Positions 22,832 to 32,737 of a stretch of DNA of 64,000 bases are shown piece after piece. How positions within the stretch are numbered: the stretch's first letter is position 1; the number at the start of each line of letters is the position of its first letter. A program made the translations under genes and the position numbers. This DNA comes from Taxillus chinensis (lineage: Eukaryota; Streptophyta; Magnoliopsida; Santalales; Loranthaceae). Location of the stretch: contig CM042092.1 of assembly GCA_023512835.1 (NCBI GenBank), forward strand, positions 41,000,258-41,064,257, given 5' to 3'. Below the pieces are notes generated by a model. The model made no database searches. It had not been told where the DNA came from and saw only the letters and a program-made list of their open reading frames with translations.

Positions 22832-24125
22832 TTTCTCATTTGAGTTACCCAACAGTATATTTACTCACAGACCATGCATTGTATGTTTACTGAAAGTAGT
22901 AGAAACTCTCTGCCTGGTATTGCTGATCATACTTACGTGTCAACGGTTTCATGCTTCGATATTAATCTCAACCTCATTATGGGAGGATGCTTGCGTTTCC
23001 CGATGAAGTCGTTTAAAGCTAACATAATTACAGTTTATATGATTTACCTCAGTCGGATTCATGATCTTCACATCCATTAATCACCACATGACCAAAGCAT
23101 GTTCATTTAGATTACTCTATTAACGTGCATAGTTGAAGAAGTGAAATGGGCTACCTTGGAATGCCTGGTGGATGCATACACAAACGCATTCTGATCAGCT
23201 TCTGAAGTATAGTTTTCTAATAAGCTAGATAGTGCTGAACTACAAATTGGAACGGTCAACCGAGAGGATTGCACAATCTACGGGGGAGAAAATGCTTTAT
23301 ATTTTATTCAGTAATACCCCCCGTATATGTCTCATGACCTTTTTCCTTGACTGTCTATCTGAGGGGGAGCTTTTCATTGAGAGGATTAAATGATCTACGG
23401 GGGAGCAGCAATGAACCCCTAATATGTCTCGGATTCTCCCTCCTCTACGCTGTTACTTCCGGATCTGACTGGACATGCTGTTTTAAATCGGAAAAGTGGC
23501 ATGTGTGGATGTATTTTCTTTCTTCAACCATGCATTTTAATCGACTAATCATCTGCATTCTTTTGACATGTGTTCACCTTATCATTTCACACTCATGAAT
23601 CCTAATGAAGCCAAATCATATGATCTTTAATTAATCTTAGCTACGCTGTTCAAGAAGACGGTTTCGCTTATGTTGACCTATATGAACCTGTGTATTGCTA
23701 TCTGACATATGCCCTGACTCAGTAATATTGATCACTTTCACATTGCGTACGTCTACTACATTCCTTGCCATGCATGATTTCTGTTTCTCATTAGTTCGGA
23801 TTATGTTGTTTTTCACTGATTATCTTCTCCAATCCATACTAATCCTTGCCTGTTCAGCTTTTGTATTTTCCGTATATCTTTATTTAGCTACAGGTTCAGA
23901 TTTTCTTTGCAACCATATTGATAAATCCAGTCCATAGTCTCGGATTTGAAGTGTTGTGGTACTTCTCTTCTCTTCGACTTATTGACTGCAAAGGGATCTA
24001 CTCTACATTCTCACCAAACTCTGTTTATGACGGACGAGGTCTATTATTCATCCTGGATACTCTTTCACGAATATTATTAACTCCGGATGAGTGTCGGCTC
24101 TTTCCTCCGGACTCCTGACTTTGTT

Positions 24126-24200
24126 CAATTGTGACAATCCACGTATACTCTTATGTCGCATGCTTTTGAGGAGGAATAATGATGATTCATTAAATGCCTA
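24126..24200 (+). promoter_or_regulatory. Conserved non-coding block upstream of ORF3, copy A
   Basis: Shares ATCCA(C/A)GTAT, TTTTGAGGAGGAATAATGAT and TTCATTAAATG with 44703-44782 and, on the minus strand, 53685-53766. It lies about 335 bp before the ORF3 start. Confidence 0.6.
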
Positions 24201-24385
24201 TCTCGGGTTGCACACACACTTCTCTGGATGGCAACCAGTTGTAATCTCTACTTGGTCATGCGGTCTCCACGACATCGTTTTATTCGAAGACGCCTCGATA
24301 TCCAGAAAAATGACATCAGCATGTCGCGCGGGTCCCCACCTCACTCCCACATTCCTAGACCCGCTAACATTTGCGGACTCGGTCT

Positions 24386-24390
24386 TATAT
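24386..24390 (+). promoter_or_regulatory. TATA-like box before ORF3 of Sirevirus A
   Basis: TCTTATATG centred 119-121 bp before the ORF3 ATG at 24507, the same spacing as in B and C. A pyrimidine-rich leader with AAATCCCTAAACC follows. Confidence 0.5.
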
Positions 24391-24506
24391 GTTCTGATCA
24401 TTCCTGCGAAGCACGAGTATTGCTCATTTCAAATCCCTAAACCTCTCGTTGCTCCTTCGACTGTCAAGACCTCACCTTTCCTCTTTTCCTTCCCATCAAA
24501 TCTGCC

Positions 24507-27216
24507 ATGGCACCCAGAATCTTTCTTTCCAGGCGTTACTCCTGGCCATCTAGTTGATTGGAATGCTGTTTCTGATCCTCCAGATTGGTTTCTCCAGCTT
24601 CGCCCTCTTCTTGAAGCCTCGCACATACTCAACCTGGTCTCCAATCCCATCGATCTTCTTATCGATGACATTCTTGAGTATTACCAACGGATTCGCTGCA
24701 CCAAAGATTCCATAACCTCTTATGTCCGCGGTGAATCCATCGTCATCACTCCGGCTGTTCTCCGTGCTGCTCTCCACCTTCCTCTTGGTGAACCACAGCG
24801 TCCGGGATGCCGATCCGATGGCGGCTTCTATGGGGTGCACGAACAAGGGGAAGGAATACAAGGTGAAATCCTTCCAGGGTCGCTATCGATGTATGGCGAC
24901 TATTCTAAGTCGATGCCTACTGGCTCGCACATCAGCCCTGGACTCAGTTCCGTACGATCTTCTACTGGCCATGTACGGCGTCTTTGAAGGTCTTCCAATG
25001 GATTGGGGGATGTTCTTATTTCGTTTGCTACAGAATGGTCATAAAAACCATTCCTTCGGGCGCATCCTCAGCATTGTCTTCCGGCATCTTCGTCCAGACC
25101 ATTTCGCCCGAGTTGATGCTGTCTCGTTTCCCTCGGCTCTTTACCTTCGTCACCTTACGCCGGACGGGAACATGACTGCTCGCCGACCCACTGTAGCTCT
25201 CCGCGCTCTCCCTGCCCCGGAACAACAAGGCAGCTCTGTTGGTGACCCCTCCGACAGCCAAGCCCACGAGGTCAATTCTGCACACCGATCCTCCCGGATT
25301 CGGTCCGTTGCTGCGCCCTCCCACTCACGGGCCTCCCAGCCAAGCATCCGTGCTGAACCGTCCGAGGTTGCGGGGCCCTCTCAGCGCAGTGCGTCTAAAG
25401 CTGTTTCCTCGGCCCCCTCTCGCCGCTGTCCCCACTCCCTCCACATCCGCTATAGCTGCTGCGGTTGATACCGCTGTTGCCGTCGCTACCGCTGATGTCC
25501 CGGTTGCTTCTCCGGAAGCCCCCTTGCCTCCTCTACCTCAACCCCGAGATTACCTTGACCATCTCTCCGCCGTCACCTTAACGGACCTCTGGCTCCATTT
25601 CGGCCTAGCCCACACCTCTTCCATTCCCGACACCGATCTCCGGGTGTTTTACACCCGCAATACCCAATCCCCGGAGACTATGATCATCCGGAATCTGGAC
25701 CACGGCTTTCTTACGCCGGCCGCCATTCCCGATGTGTCGTTCCCTACACCCTCCGGCCCAGTCCCCTGCTACCCGAAGTCCCTCTACTGCTAAGGCTGGA
25801 CCCTCTTCTCCTGCCGCCGCGATTCCCGTGGTTGACTTGTCTGGTCAAAGCGGGTCTCTTGCTCCGGATGCCTCCAATGCTCCGGATGCCTCCGAAGCTC
25901 CGGATGCCTCTAATGCTCCGGATGCTCCTGCTGCTGCTACTACTCCTGCGGACTCCTCTGCCCACCGCACTCCTGCTCCCCGTTCATGCGGGGGAGTCCT
26001 CCAAAGCTCCGAGTTCGCACTTGGGCGTGCCTCTTTTGGCACGGTCCACTCCGATGCTGTGCTTTCCGCTCAGCTGGACCGCCATGCCCACGCTCAAAGC
26101 GCCCAAATTTCCGCCATCGCTGCCAAAGTTGATGCCCTCGGCGCCCAACTACTCTCCGCCCTTACTGACTCCTCCACTTCCATTGAGCAGAAAATGGATC
26201 TTGTTGCCACCTCCGTTCATTCACTATCTACTTCCTTCGCGGATCTGGCGCATACGATGGCTCGTCCTCCCGTTGCTTCCCGGCGATCTGCCAAACCGGG
26301 GGAGAAAGTGTCATCTGATCCGTCTACTCTTTCTGCCCCACAACCATCTTCCCGGACTGAGAAGCGGCCTGCCACTTCAGTGCTTCAGGGAGTTCAAATT
26401 CCCAAACGAAGCCGCTTCTCTCAACCAAGCTCCTCTACTGCACCTCGAGCTCCTCCTCCATCCTCCTCATCCGCAGCTGATACCTTCCTCCCATCCTATG
26501 CGGAGTTTGACCCGTCTGATGCGGATGGAAGCTTGCGCAAGGCAATGAAATCCTATGCTGCGTCTTCTGCTGAGAGAAGATGTCTTTCTGAAATGTATCC
26601 TTTCTCTCCGGCCGACATTCAGACTCTTTGTTCGGAGAAAGGACTCTTTACTACAGAAGACATTGACAACTTCTCGACAGCTGCTAAAATGGAGTTGAGG
26701 CTGTTTCCATCTCTTTACGAAGATGGGCACTTGTTTGAAGTTCTGCCATGTTGGAATGAGGGCTATCTTCCCAGTGTGGAGTTAATTCAGACTTACATCG
26801 ACGGAACTGCTGAGGATAGCAAGCCATGGAAAACTCTCTCAACCATCCTCATTCCGTACCGGATCATGTCGCCACACTTCATGATGGCTGTCTTCATGAT
26901 TCAGTCCAAGCAGATAATTCTCATTGATTCTCATCAGGTTGTGGAGCACTTCATTAGGAAGAATCAATGGGAACCTCTGTGTCTCAGACTAACTGAAGCC
27001 GTGAAGAAAGCCGGACTATATGAAGAGTTGGGTATCACACCCCTGCGTTCGACTGAGAAACTCAAGGCGACATTCCGGGGCAAGAAGGAAGTGCCACAAC
27101 AGCCGGATGGAGATAGCTGCGGAGCCTTTGTTTGTCATTTCATCAAATCGTTCTTAACTGTGGACAAACATTGGAGCCAACACTCCACCTTTACGATGCA
27201 AAGACAATGGAGCTAA
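24507..27216 (+). pseudogene. Sirevirus A ORF3: Ulp1-like (C48) cysteine protease protein, frameshifted
   Basis: The N-terminal part contains PGHLVDW and IRCTKDSITSYVRGESIVITP, then CMATILSRCLLARTSALDSVPYDLLLAMYGVFE. A long Ser/Pro/Ala-rich linker and a basic IPKRSRF motif follow. The C-terminal domain (26480-27216) has the Ulp1 layout: ILIPYRIMSPHFMMAVF (His codon 26875), ILIDSHQ (Asp codon 26926), and VPQQPDGDSCGAFVCHF (Gln, and Cys codon 27118). Such proteases cleave SUMO or related modifiers. Frame changes occur just after the start and near 24830, 25400 and 25790. The C48 part lies in one frame of 494 codons from 25732. The substrate is unknown. It occupies the position of the env-like ORF of Sireviruses, but I see no signal peptide or membrane segment. 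Confidence 0.8.
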
Positions 27217-27400
27217 GAGAGAAGGTAGCAACTATGATCTTCAAGTATAGTAAGCCTTATGTACCTTAGTGAAAAATCTGTATTAAGGCTGATTTGTATT
27301 TAGTTGCTGATTAATGAAATTGGTTGTGTTGCGTATTCTGTATGATATTCTTTTGCATCGCTTACCAGATCAGATTACAAAGGGTTTGGGCATATCCATA
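27217..27400 (+). other. Sirevirus A 3' untranslated stretch
   Basis: Short AT-rich sequence between ORF3 and the polypurine tract. In another frame the codons just after the stop (ELREK..MIFKYSK) match the C-terminal end of the C and B proteins, so the ancestral ORF3 probably ended slightly further downstream. Confidence 0.6.
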
Positions 27401-27412
27401 ATTGGGGGAGAT
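27401..27412 (+). promoter_or_regulatory. Polypurine tract, Sirevirus A
   Basis: ATTGGGGGAGAT directly before the 3' LTR. It primes plus-strand DNA synthesis. The motif is the same in B and, on the minus strand, in C and E. Confidence 0.92.
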
Positions 27413-28706
27413 TGTTGGATCAAACCCAGAATTTGGATAATGCTGATAAAGCCTTATGTAATTTGATCTGAGATCTTTTGTGTTTATTTGATCATTGCAG
27501 AAGGTATGTCACTAATCCAAAGATGCACTCGTGAGAGCAAAGCTAAGGACAGGATACATAATCCTGATCCGGACAAGAGTTAGTGTCGTCAAACACTTGG
27601 TAAATAACCAAGTAACAAATACATACGGAATAAGGAACAATCCTACGGACTAAGAACTTAAAGGATAAGTGCGGAGTAAGGAAAATAAGTGCGGAGTAAG
27701 GAAACTAGATGCGGAGTAAGGAAACCAGATGCGGAGTAAGGAATCCGGATTTATTACTCGCCCGGAGTAAGGAACTTACATACGGAGTAAGGAACTTACA
27801 TACTGAGTAAGGAACTTACATACGGAGTAAGGAACTTACATACTGAGTAAGGAACTTACATGCGGAGTAAGGAACTTACATGCGGAGTAAGAAAGCGCTG
27901 ACACGGAATAAGTCATCAGACTTTTCAAGACTCGCCCGGAGTAAGGAACTTACATACTGAGTAAGGAACTTACATGCGGAGTAAGGAACTTACATGCGGA
28001 GTAAGGAAGCGCTGACACGGATTAAGGATTCCAGTACTGAATAGATACGGAGTAAGCAACCACTGACACGGAGTAAGGTTCCGAGCTTCATTAACTACGG
28101 AGTAAGGAAAATTACACCGGACCAAGAAGACATTGCTCCAACTAAACCGCACTTAAAGTTATCAGCTCGTGGTGTCCCGATGTAAGACGAATGTATTGAG
28201 AACCTGAAGAATCTTACACGTGGATCATCCGGATATGTGGACACAACCTTAATTGTATCTTGGAACTCACAAAGACACTTATACTCTTCAAATCCAAGAT
28301 CTTGAGCTCCACAATCCGCAGCAGTCAAGGCAGACAGATTACCGAGGGATAGTTAGTGCGGAACGCATTCCGGAACTTCAAGTTCCAAGGTTGTCTCTTA
28401 GGAATGTTTTGTATAAATATTCATACTTATACTTCATGTAAATGGGTGCTTAGCTGGGCAAAAATAGAAAAGGAACTTGGCTAGTGTGTGAGTTCATTGT
28501 TGTAAACAGAGTGTAAGAGAGTGTTTGCTTCTATTTTGTTGTAATCACCTTGTGATAATAAAACAAAATACTTCCACTATCTGGTTATCTTCCGCAGTGA
28601 TTCTATCACTTAAACTAGATAAGTCTTTGTGTCTTGAGAGAAAAGAAAGAGTTAGAACAAGAGCCTATTCACCCCCCCCCCCCCTTTAGGCTCCAAGGGA
28701 CCATCA
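27413..28706 (+). repeat. Sirevirus A 3' LTR
   Basis: Nearly identical to 15766-17077, shorter by one 20-bp array unit and with a 13-C run instead of 11 C. Ends GGGACCATCA and is followed by the GAACA target duplication at 28707-28711. Confidence 0.95.
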
Positions 28707-28788
28707 GAACAGCAATAGAAGTGGGAACCCAAATTAATATTCAACCCCACAAGCACGGTATGCCTATTAAAAGATATAAGTTAAAGTA

Positions 28789-28822
<34 letters not shown>
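28789..28822. repeat. (AT)n microsatellite
   Basis: Uninterrupted alternating TA run in insertion J. Confidence 0.95.
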
Positions 28823-28827
<5 letters not shown>

Positions 28828-28920
28828 GAGATATGTGTGATATTGAACTTTTCAAGCATTAATGCTAATTTAGTGTTTTGATATTTTTAAGGTTTAGAAC
28901 GCGGAGAACGACAAGCGATT

Positions 28921-29022
28921 GTAAGGGCTTTTCTCATCCCTCTTTTTCTTTTTCATTATAGTCTATATTTCGTAAGGGTTTTTCTCATCCCCTTTTTCTT
29001 TTTCATTATAGTCTATATTTCA
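28921..29022. repeat. 51-bp tandem pair in insertion J
   Basis: GTAAGGG(C/T)TTTTCTCATCCC and TTCATTATAGTCTATATTTC occur in both copies; a third partial GTAAGGGTTTTTC follows at about 29031. Confidence 0.85.
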
Positions 29023-29944
29023 TTATTATTGTAAGGGTTTTTCTTTTCCTTTTCTCTCTTTTCTCTTCCTCTTTAACTTGTTTTATTTGGAATTATTATC
29101 GTAAGAGTTTTATGTTTCTTATTCTTCTATTTTCAATTTATTGTTGAAAACATTAGTTTCTTTTTAATCTCTCTCTTGGTAATCTATGCTATTGATTGGG
29201 GTAGATAACCATTTTGATATTCATGGTTATCCTTGTTAACTTTGAATGTTTTATTGAAATTCTATGTGATGCCTCGTGTTATGTATGTTAAAGTTGTTAT
29301 AACCTCTTATGTTTGGACAAAGTAAGTTTATGATGGGTGGTTCCAGAAAGACCTCCAATGCATTGGGTAAAGAACATCACTGGAGAGTGTCAATCCAGCT
29401 GATAATGTGTTATGTTATGATACGGTATCTAGGTAGTTAACCTAGATCATGATGTTATGATACGATGTCTAAACATAATCTTCCATGTTATGATTTCCTT
29501 GTGAAATGTTGATCATGTATGATGTGCAAATATTATATGGTATTTCCTATGTTCGATATCTTCATGATTTTCCTTACCCACTTATGTTTACCCTTACTGG
29601 GCTATTTGAGCTCACCCTTTTTTTTTATGATTTCTTTTCCAACCCCAGGTAATTAAGGGATGGAGAAACTAGGATAAAGAGTCGAGAAGTGCTTGGAAAT
29701 AAAGTTGTGTGAAATTTTAAAGATTTATTAAGTTGTTTGCTCGTGTGCTTTGTTATGTAATAATGGGTTATGGATACTTAGTCTCTAAACCCCTAAACCT
29801 TAAAGATCTTGGATTGAAATTTGTAATAATGAATGGTTTGTTTGATTAAATAAGTAATAGTTTGAAATTGATATAAAATTTGTATATTTAATTTCCGCTA
29901 ACGCACCCGGTTTGGAGGTTCAAATTTGGGGGCGTTACAGATAT

Positions 29945-30178
29945 AATTTAAGTCTTTGAAGAGAACACAATTTATTTGCCAAGACTTTATTTGAAGCAAG
30001 AATAATTTGGTGGTTTGAGTTTAAAAGCTAGATAACCTGATAATCTCTGTGGGATCGACCCCTTTCTTACTGCTGTTCTGTTTAGCATTAACTAAGGGAA
30101 TTAATAATTTTTGGAGAAGGGATTTAAACGACATTAGTTTAACTCTTTTAGGGTGACGCTATAAATCCACGTTCGTCA
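29945..30178 (+). repeat. Athila-type gypsy 5' LTR, part 2
   Basis: Continues the LTR interrupted at 13558. It ends GTTCGTCA at 30178, next to the primer site. The 13554-13558 / 29940-29944 GATAT duplication marks the insertion between the parts. Confidence 0.88.
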
Positions 30179-30181
30179 AAT

Positions 30182-30198
30182 TGGCGCCGTTGCTGGGG
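30182..30198 (+). promoter_or_regulatory. Primer-binding site, Athila-type element
   Basis: TGGCGCCGTTGCTGGGG, the typical aspartate-tRNA-like primer site of Athila-lineage gypsy elements, lies three bases after the LTR end. Confidence 0.9.
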
Positions 30199-30369
30199 AT
30201 TCAACGGTTGATTAGCTTTAGAAAATCAACATTGAATGAAATTGTCTGAATTCTGATCTTGGTGCTTATTTTTCTTTAGTTTTTATTTATTTTTGAATTG
30301 TTCGGAGCTGCTGGGTGTGTTCTTGTTTTCTTACAGGAATGTTCACAGCGTATTTGCGAGAATTCCTAG

Positions 30370-31776
30370 TTGTGCATGCCAAGAGGGGAGCTTATACCAT
30401 TTAATCGGGAACCTGAAAGGTTGTTCAGAGCTTGTCGCAGGGCAGCTAGGGAAGCAACACGAGAGGCTAAAGAAGCACTGCAAGGCTTAGAGCATTCAGT
30501 AGGTGAATTGATGGCAGATTTAAGGCCTGATGGTGGTGCACCGCAAGGAGGGGCCAATTACAATGGCCAATATCCAGAAGAAGAGGGTAATAGGTTTATG
30601 CCCAGAACCTTCTTAGACTACGCGAGACCGATGATGTCAGACCATTATTCTGGGATTAGGCAAATAAGAGTTCAAGCAAATAGTTTTGAGCTGAATCCGG
30701 CTTTAATTAATATGGTGAGCAACAACGCTTTTGGAGGAACAGCAGTGGATGATCCACACCAGCATTTGATGAGGTTCTACCAAATGTGTGACACCATAAA
30801 GATAAACAATGTGTCGGAGGAGGCAATAAAGCTAAGGCTTTTCCCTTTCTCCTTAAGAGATAGAGCTCTTGGGTGGTTTAACAGTTTACCAGCAGGTTCA
30901 ATAAATACTTGGGAGGAGATGCAGACTAAATTCATGTCTAAATACTTTCCTCCTTCCAAGGTGATCCAGCTCAGAGGGGAAATTAGCAGATTCAGGCAAG
31001 ATGAGATGGAGACTCTTCATGAGGCTTGGGAGCGCTTTAAAGATTTGAGAAGAAGATGCCCTGACCATGGAAGACTCCAATGGATTCAAATTGAATCTTT
31101 CTACACTGGTCTTCAGTCTCACTCACAAGATAAGGTGAATGCAGCTGCTGGAGGATGTTTAATGAATCTAGAGCCTGATGCTGTAGCTGAACTCTTGGAG
31201 AGACTGTCTTTGGCTGATTGGCAGTGGTCGAATGTACGGACTTCAAGGCCAAGGGAGAAAATAGCTTCAGTTGACAATTCTTCCAACGATATGCAAGACC
31301 AGATCCGGGCTTTAGTGAAAAGCATGGAAGTGTTGGCTCTTAAAGTCGGAGGATCACAACAAGCCTCACCAGTAGTTAAGCAAGGATGGAGTGGAGCTGA
31401 AGAAGCAAATTATGTTGGAGGGAAAGGCTTGTACCAGAAGCAGCAATATTATCCTCAACAACAAGGACAAGGGTACAATCACAACCAACAACAATCTCAG
31501 GCATATCAGAAGAACCAGAACCGAGGGGGAGATACATCAGTTCAGTATAAATATGTGCCCCCAAGGATGAAGCAAAATCCGTATGCTACTGATAATTATT
31601 TACATCCACCTCCAGGATTCGAGCAGCAACAGCCTCAGCCTCAACAACAAAGAGGAAGAACATATCTGAATGAGGATGAGACAGCTAAAAGGAAGATGGG
31701 TGATTTGGAGGAAAGGGTAGGCAGCATGGAATCTGCAATGAAGAATATGGAAAAGCTGCTCGTAAGTATCGCATAG
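30370..31776 (+). CDS. Athila-type gag
   Basis: An open 468-codon frame. It has a charged N terminus (RAAREATREAKEALQ), then the Retrotrans_gag core: AFGGTAVDDPHQHLMRFYQMCDTI, FPFSLRDRALGWFNSLP, INTWEEMQTKFMSKYFP and ETLHEAWERFKDLRRRCP. A Gln-rich region (QQYYPQQQGQGYNHNQQQ) and a C-terminal coiled coil (DLEERVGSMESAMKNMEKL) follow. No CCHC knuckle is seen, as usual for Athila-like gag. The first Met is at 30370; the initiation site could instead be the second Met (30376). The TAG at 31774-31776 may be a mutation, since related sequence (ITLRSGQAL) continues downstream. Confidence 0.88.
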   Translation: MCMPRGELIPFNREPERLFRACRRAAREATREAKEALQGLEHSVGELMADLRPDGGAPQGGANYNGQYPEEEGNRFMPRTFLDYARPMMSDHYSGIRQIRVQANSFELNPALINMVSNNAFGGTAVDDPHQHLMRFYQMCDTIKINNVSEEAIKLRLFPFSLRDRALGWFNSLPAGSINTWEEMQTKFMSKYFPPSKVIQLRGEISRFRQDEMETLHEAWERFKDLRRRCPDHGRLQWIQIESFYTGLQSHSQDKVNAAAGGCLMNLEPDAVAELLERLSLADWQWSNVRTSRPREKIASVDNSSNDMQDQIRALVKSMEVLALKVGGSQQASPVVKQGWSGAEEANYVGGKGLYQKQQYYPQQQGQGYNHNQQQSQAYQKNQNRGGDTSVQYKYVPPRMKQNPYATDNYLHPPPGFEQQQPQPQQQRGRTYLNEDETAKRKMGDLEERVGSMESAMKNMEKLLVSIA

Positions 31777-32737
31777 AATGCAAATCAAGGAGTTTCAGCC
31801 AAATCTTTTCCAAGTGACACTAAAGTGAACCCCAAGGAGAGTTGTAAGGCTATCACTTTAAGGAGTGGGCAAGCATTAAAGGAAACTGAAGAGCCTAAGA
31901 AGAGGGCCATATCAGAAGAACAAAGCAGACCCTGGAAGCTGATGACCAAGGAAAATTCGATAAAGAAGAAGAAAAGGTGCAAGAAAAGAAGGACCAACAG
32001 TTGACTAAAGGCAGACCAGTTAAAGAACAAGGGCTGAAAGAGCTAAGGCCTACCATGCCATTTCCTCAGCGGTTAAGAAATCAAAGGGTTGAGGAAGAGT
32101 ATGAGCGCTTCCTGAGTTTATTCAAGCGGCTTAAAATTAATATCCCATTTGTGGAAGTTTTAGAGCAGATGCCCAGGTATAGAAAATACATTAAAGATGT
32201 TGTGAAGAAGAAGAGAACGTATGGGGACCATAAGACGGTAGCTATCACAAACGAGGTAAGCAGTGTTGTCCAAAGGAATTTGCCCATCAAGTATAAAGAT
32301 CCCGGCAGTTTTAACCTCCCTTGTGTGATTGGAAATGCGCCGCAGCAGCAGGACCTTTGTGATTTAGGGGCTAGTATCAACTTGATCTCCTTTTCTCTAT
32401 ACAAGCAGCTTGGGCTCACAGGAATGAAGCCAACTTCCATCTCATTGCAGTTTGCGGACCGGTCTACTGGAAGACCTGAAGGAATCATTGAAGATGTGCT
32501 AGTTAAGGTGGGCTCCTTAATTTTTCCAGTAGACTTTGTAGTTTTGGAAATGGAAGAAGATAGAGGAGTTCAGCTCCTCCTTGGAAGACCGTTTCTCAGA
32601 ACAGGGTGTGCACTGATAGATATGGCTCAAGGGCAACTGACCTGAGAATTAATGAAGAGACCTTAGTCTTCCATATGGGGAAGGATTTATAAGGTCAAGA
32701 GGAGGAGGATTGCCTATGGGTTGAAGATTTTGAGGAG
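31777..32737 (+). pseudogene. Athila-type gag-pol linker and aspartic protease (frameshifted)
   Basis: After the gag stop, sequence encoding KAITLRSGQAL continues, then the frame changes near 31970. The 31977-32645 frame carries MPFPQRL and FLSLFKRLKINIPFVEVLEQMPRY. A retropepsin-like domain follows with DLGASINLISFSLY as the active site (D-L-G in place of D-T/S-G) and LLLGRPFLRTGCALID. A stop at 32643 and another frame change separate it from RT. Confidence 0.8.

Larger units (their letters stand above)
22832..24506 (+). other. Sirevirus A pol-ORF3 spacer
   Basis: No recognisable coding domain in 1.7 kb. The part at about 24126-24200 is conserved with the same position in B and C. A TATA-like element (24386-24390) and AAATCCCTAAACC (24431-24443) precede ORF3. 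Confidence 0.7.
15766..28706 (+). mobile_element. Sirevirus-type Ty1/copia retrotransposon A, complete with TSDs
   Basis: The order is LTR, methionine-tRNA primer site, gag, protease, integrase, RT, RNase H, spacer, ORF3, polypurine tract, LTR. This order, the large gag with a CCHC knuckle and coiled coil, and a third ORF after pol all fit the Sirevirus (SIRE/Maximus) lineage. The LTRs (1312 and 1294 bp) differ by one 20-bp repeat unit, two Cs and about seven substitutions by my hand count, so insertion was recent. The coding regions nevertheless carry many frameshifts. Confidence 0.95.
13559..29939 (+). mobile_element. Insertion J: long solo-LTR-like element, itself split by Sirevirus A
   Basis: J begins TGTAAGACCCGCAAAATT and ends GGGGGCGTTACA. 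It is flanked by GATAT at 13554-13558 and again at 29940-29944. Without Sirevirus A (15766-28706 plus its TSD copy) its own sequence is about 3.4 kb (13559-15765 and 28712-29939). I see no primer site, gag or pol, nor a second copy of its ends, so it fits a solo LTR or a small non-autonomous element. The segment near 29600 (cttactgggctatttgagctcaccc) resembles LTRs of Tekay/Del-type or related gypsy elements. Strand is assigned from the motif order only. Confidence 0.75.
28712..29939 (+). other. Right part of insertion J, non-coding
   Basis: Contains an (AT)n microsatellite (about 28789-28822), a 51-bp tandem pair starting GTAAGGG at 28921 and 28972, and the LTR-like end GGGGGCGTTACA. No coding frame is convincing. 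Confidence 0.7.

Noticed and set aside
24507..27216. ORF3 as a Mutator-like element cargo gene (Ulp1-bearing MULE) inserted in a Sirevirus
   Set aside because: No long terminal inverted repeats or 9-bp duplications are seen around it, and the same placement occurs in three separate Sirevirus copies.
24507..27216. ORF3 as a classical env-like protein
   Set aside because: No signal peptide, transmembrane segment or fusion-like stretch is visible; the C terminus has a C48 protease motif set instead.
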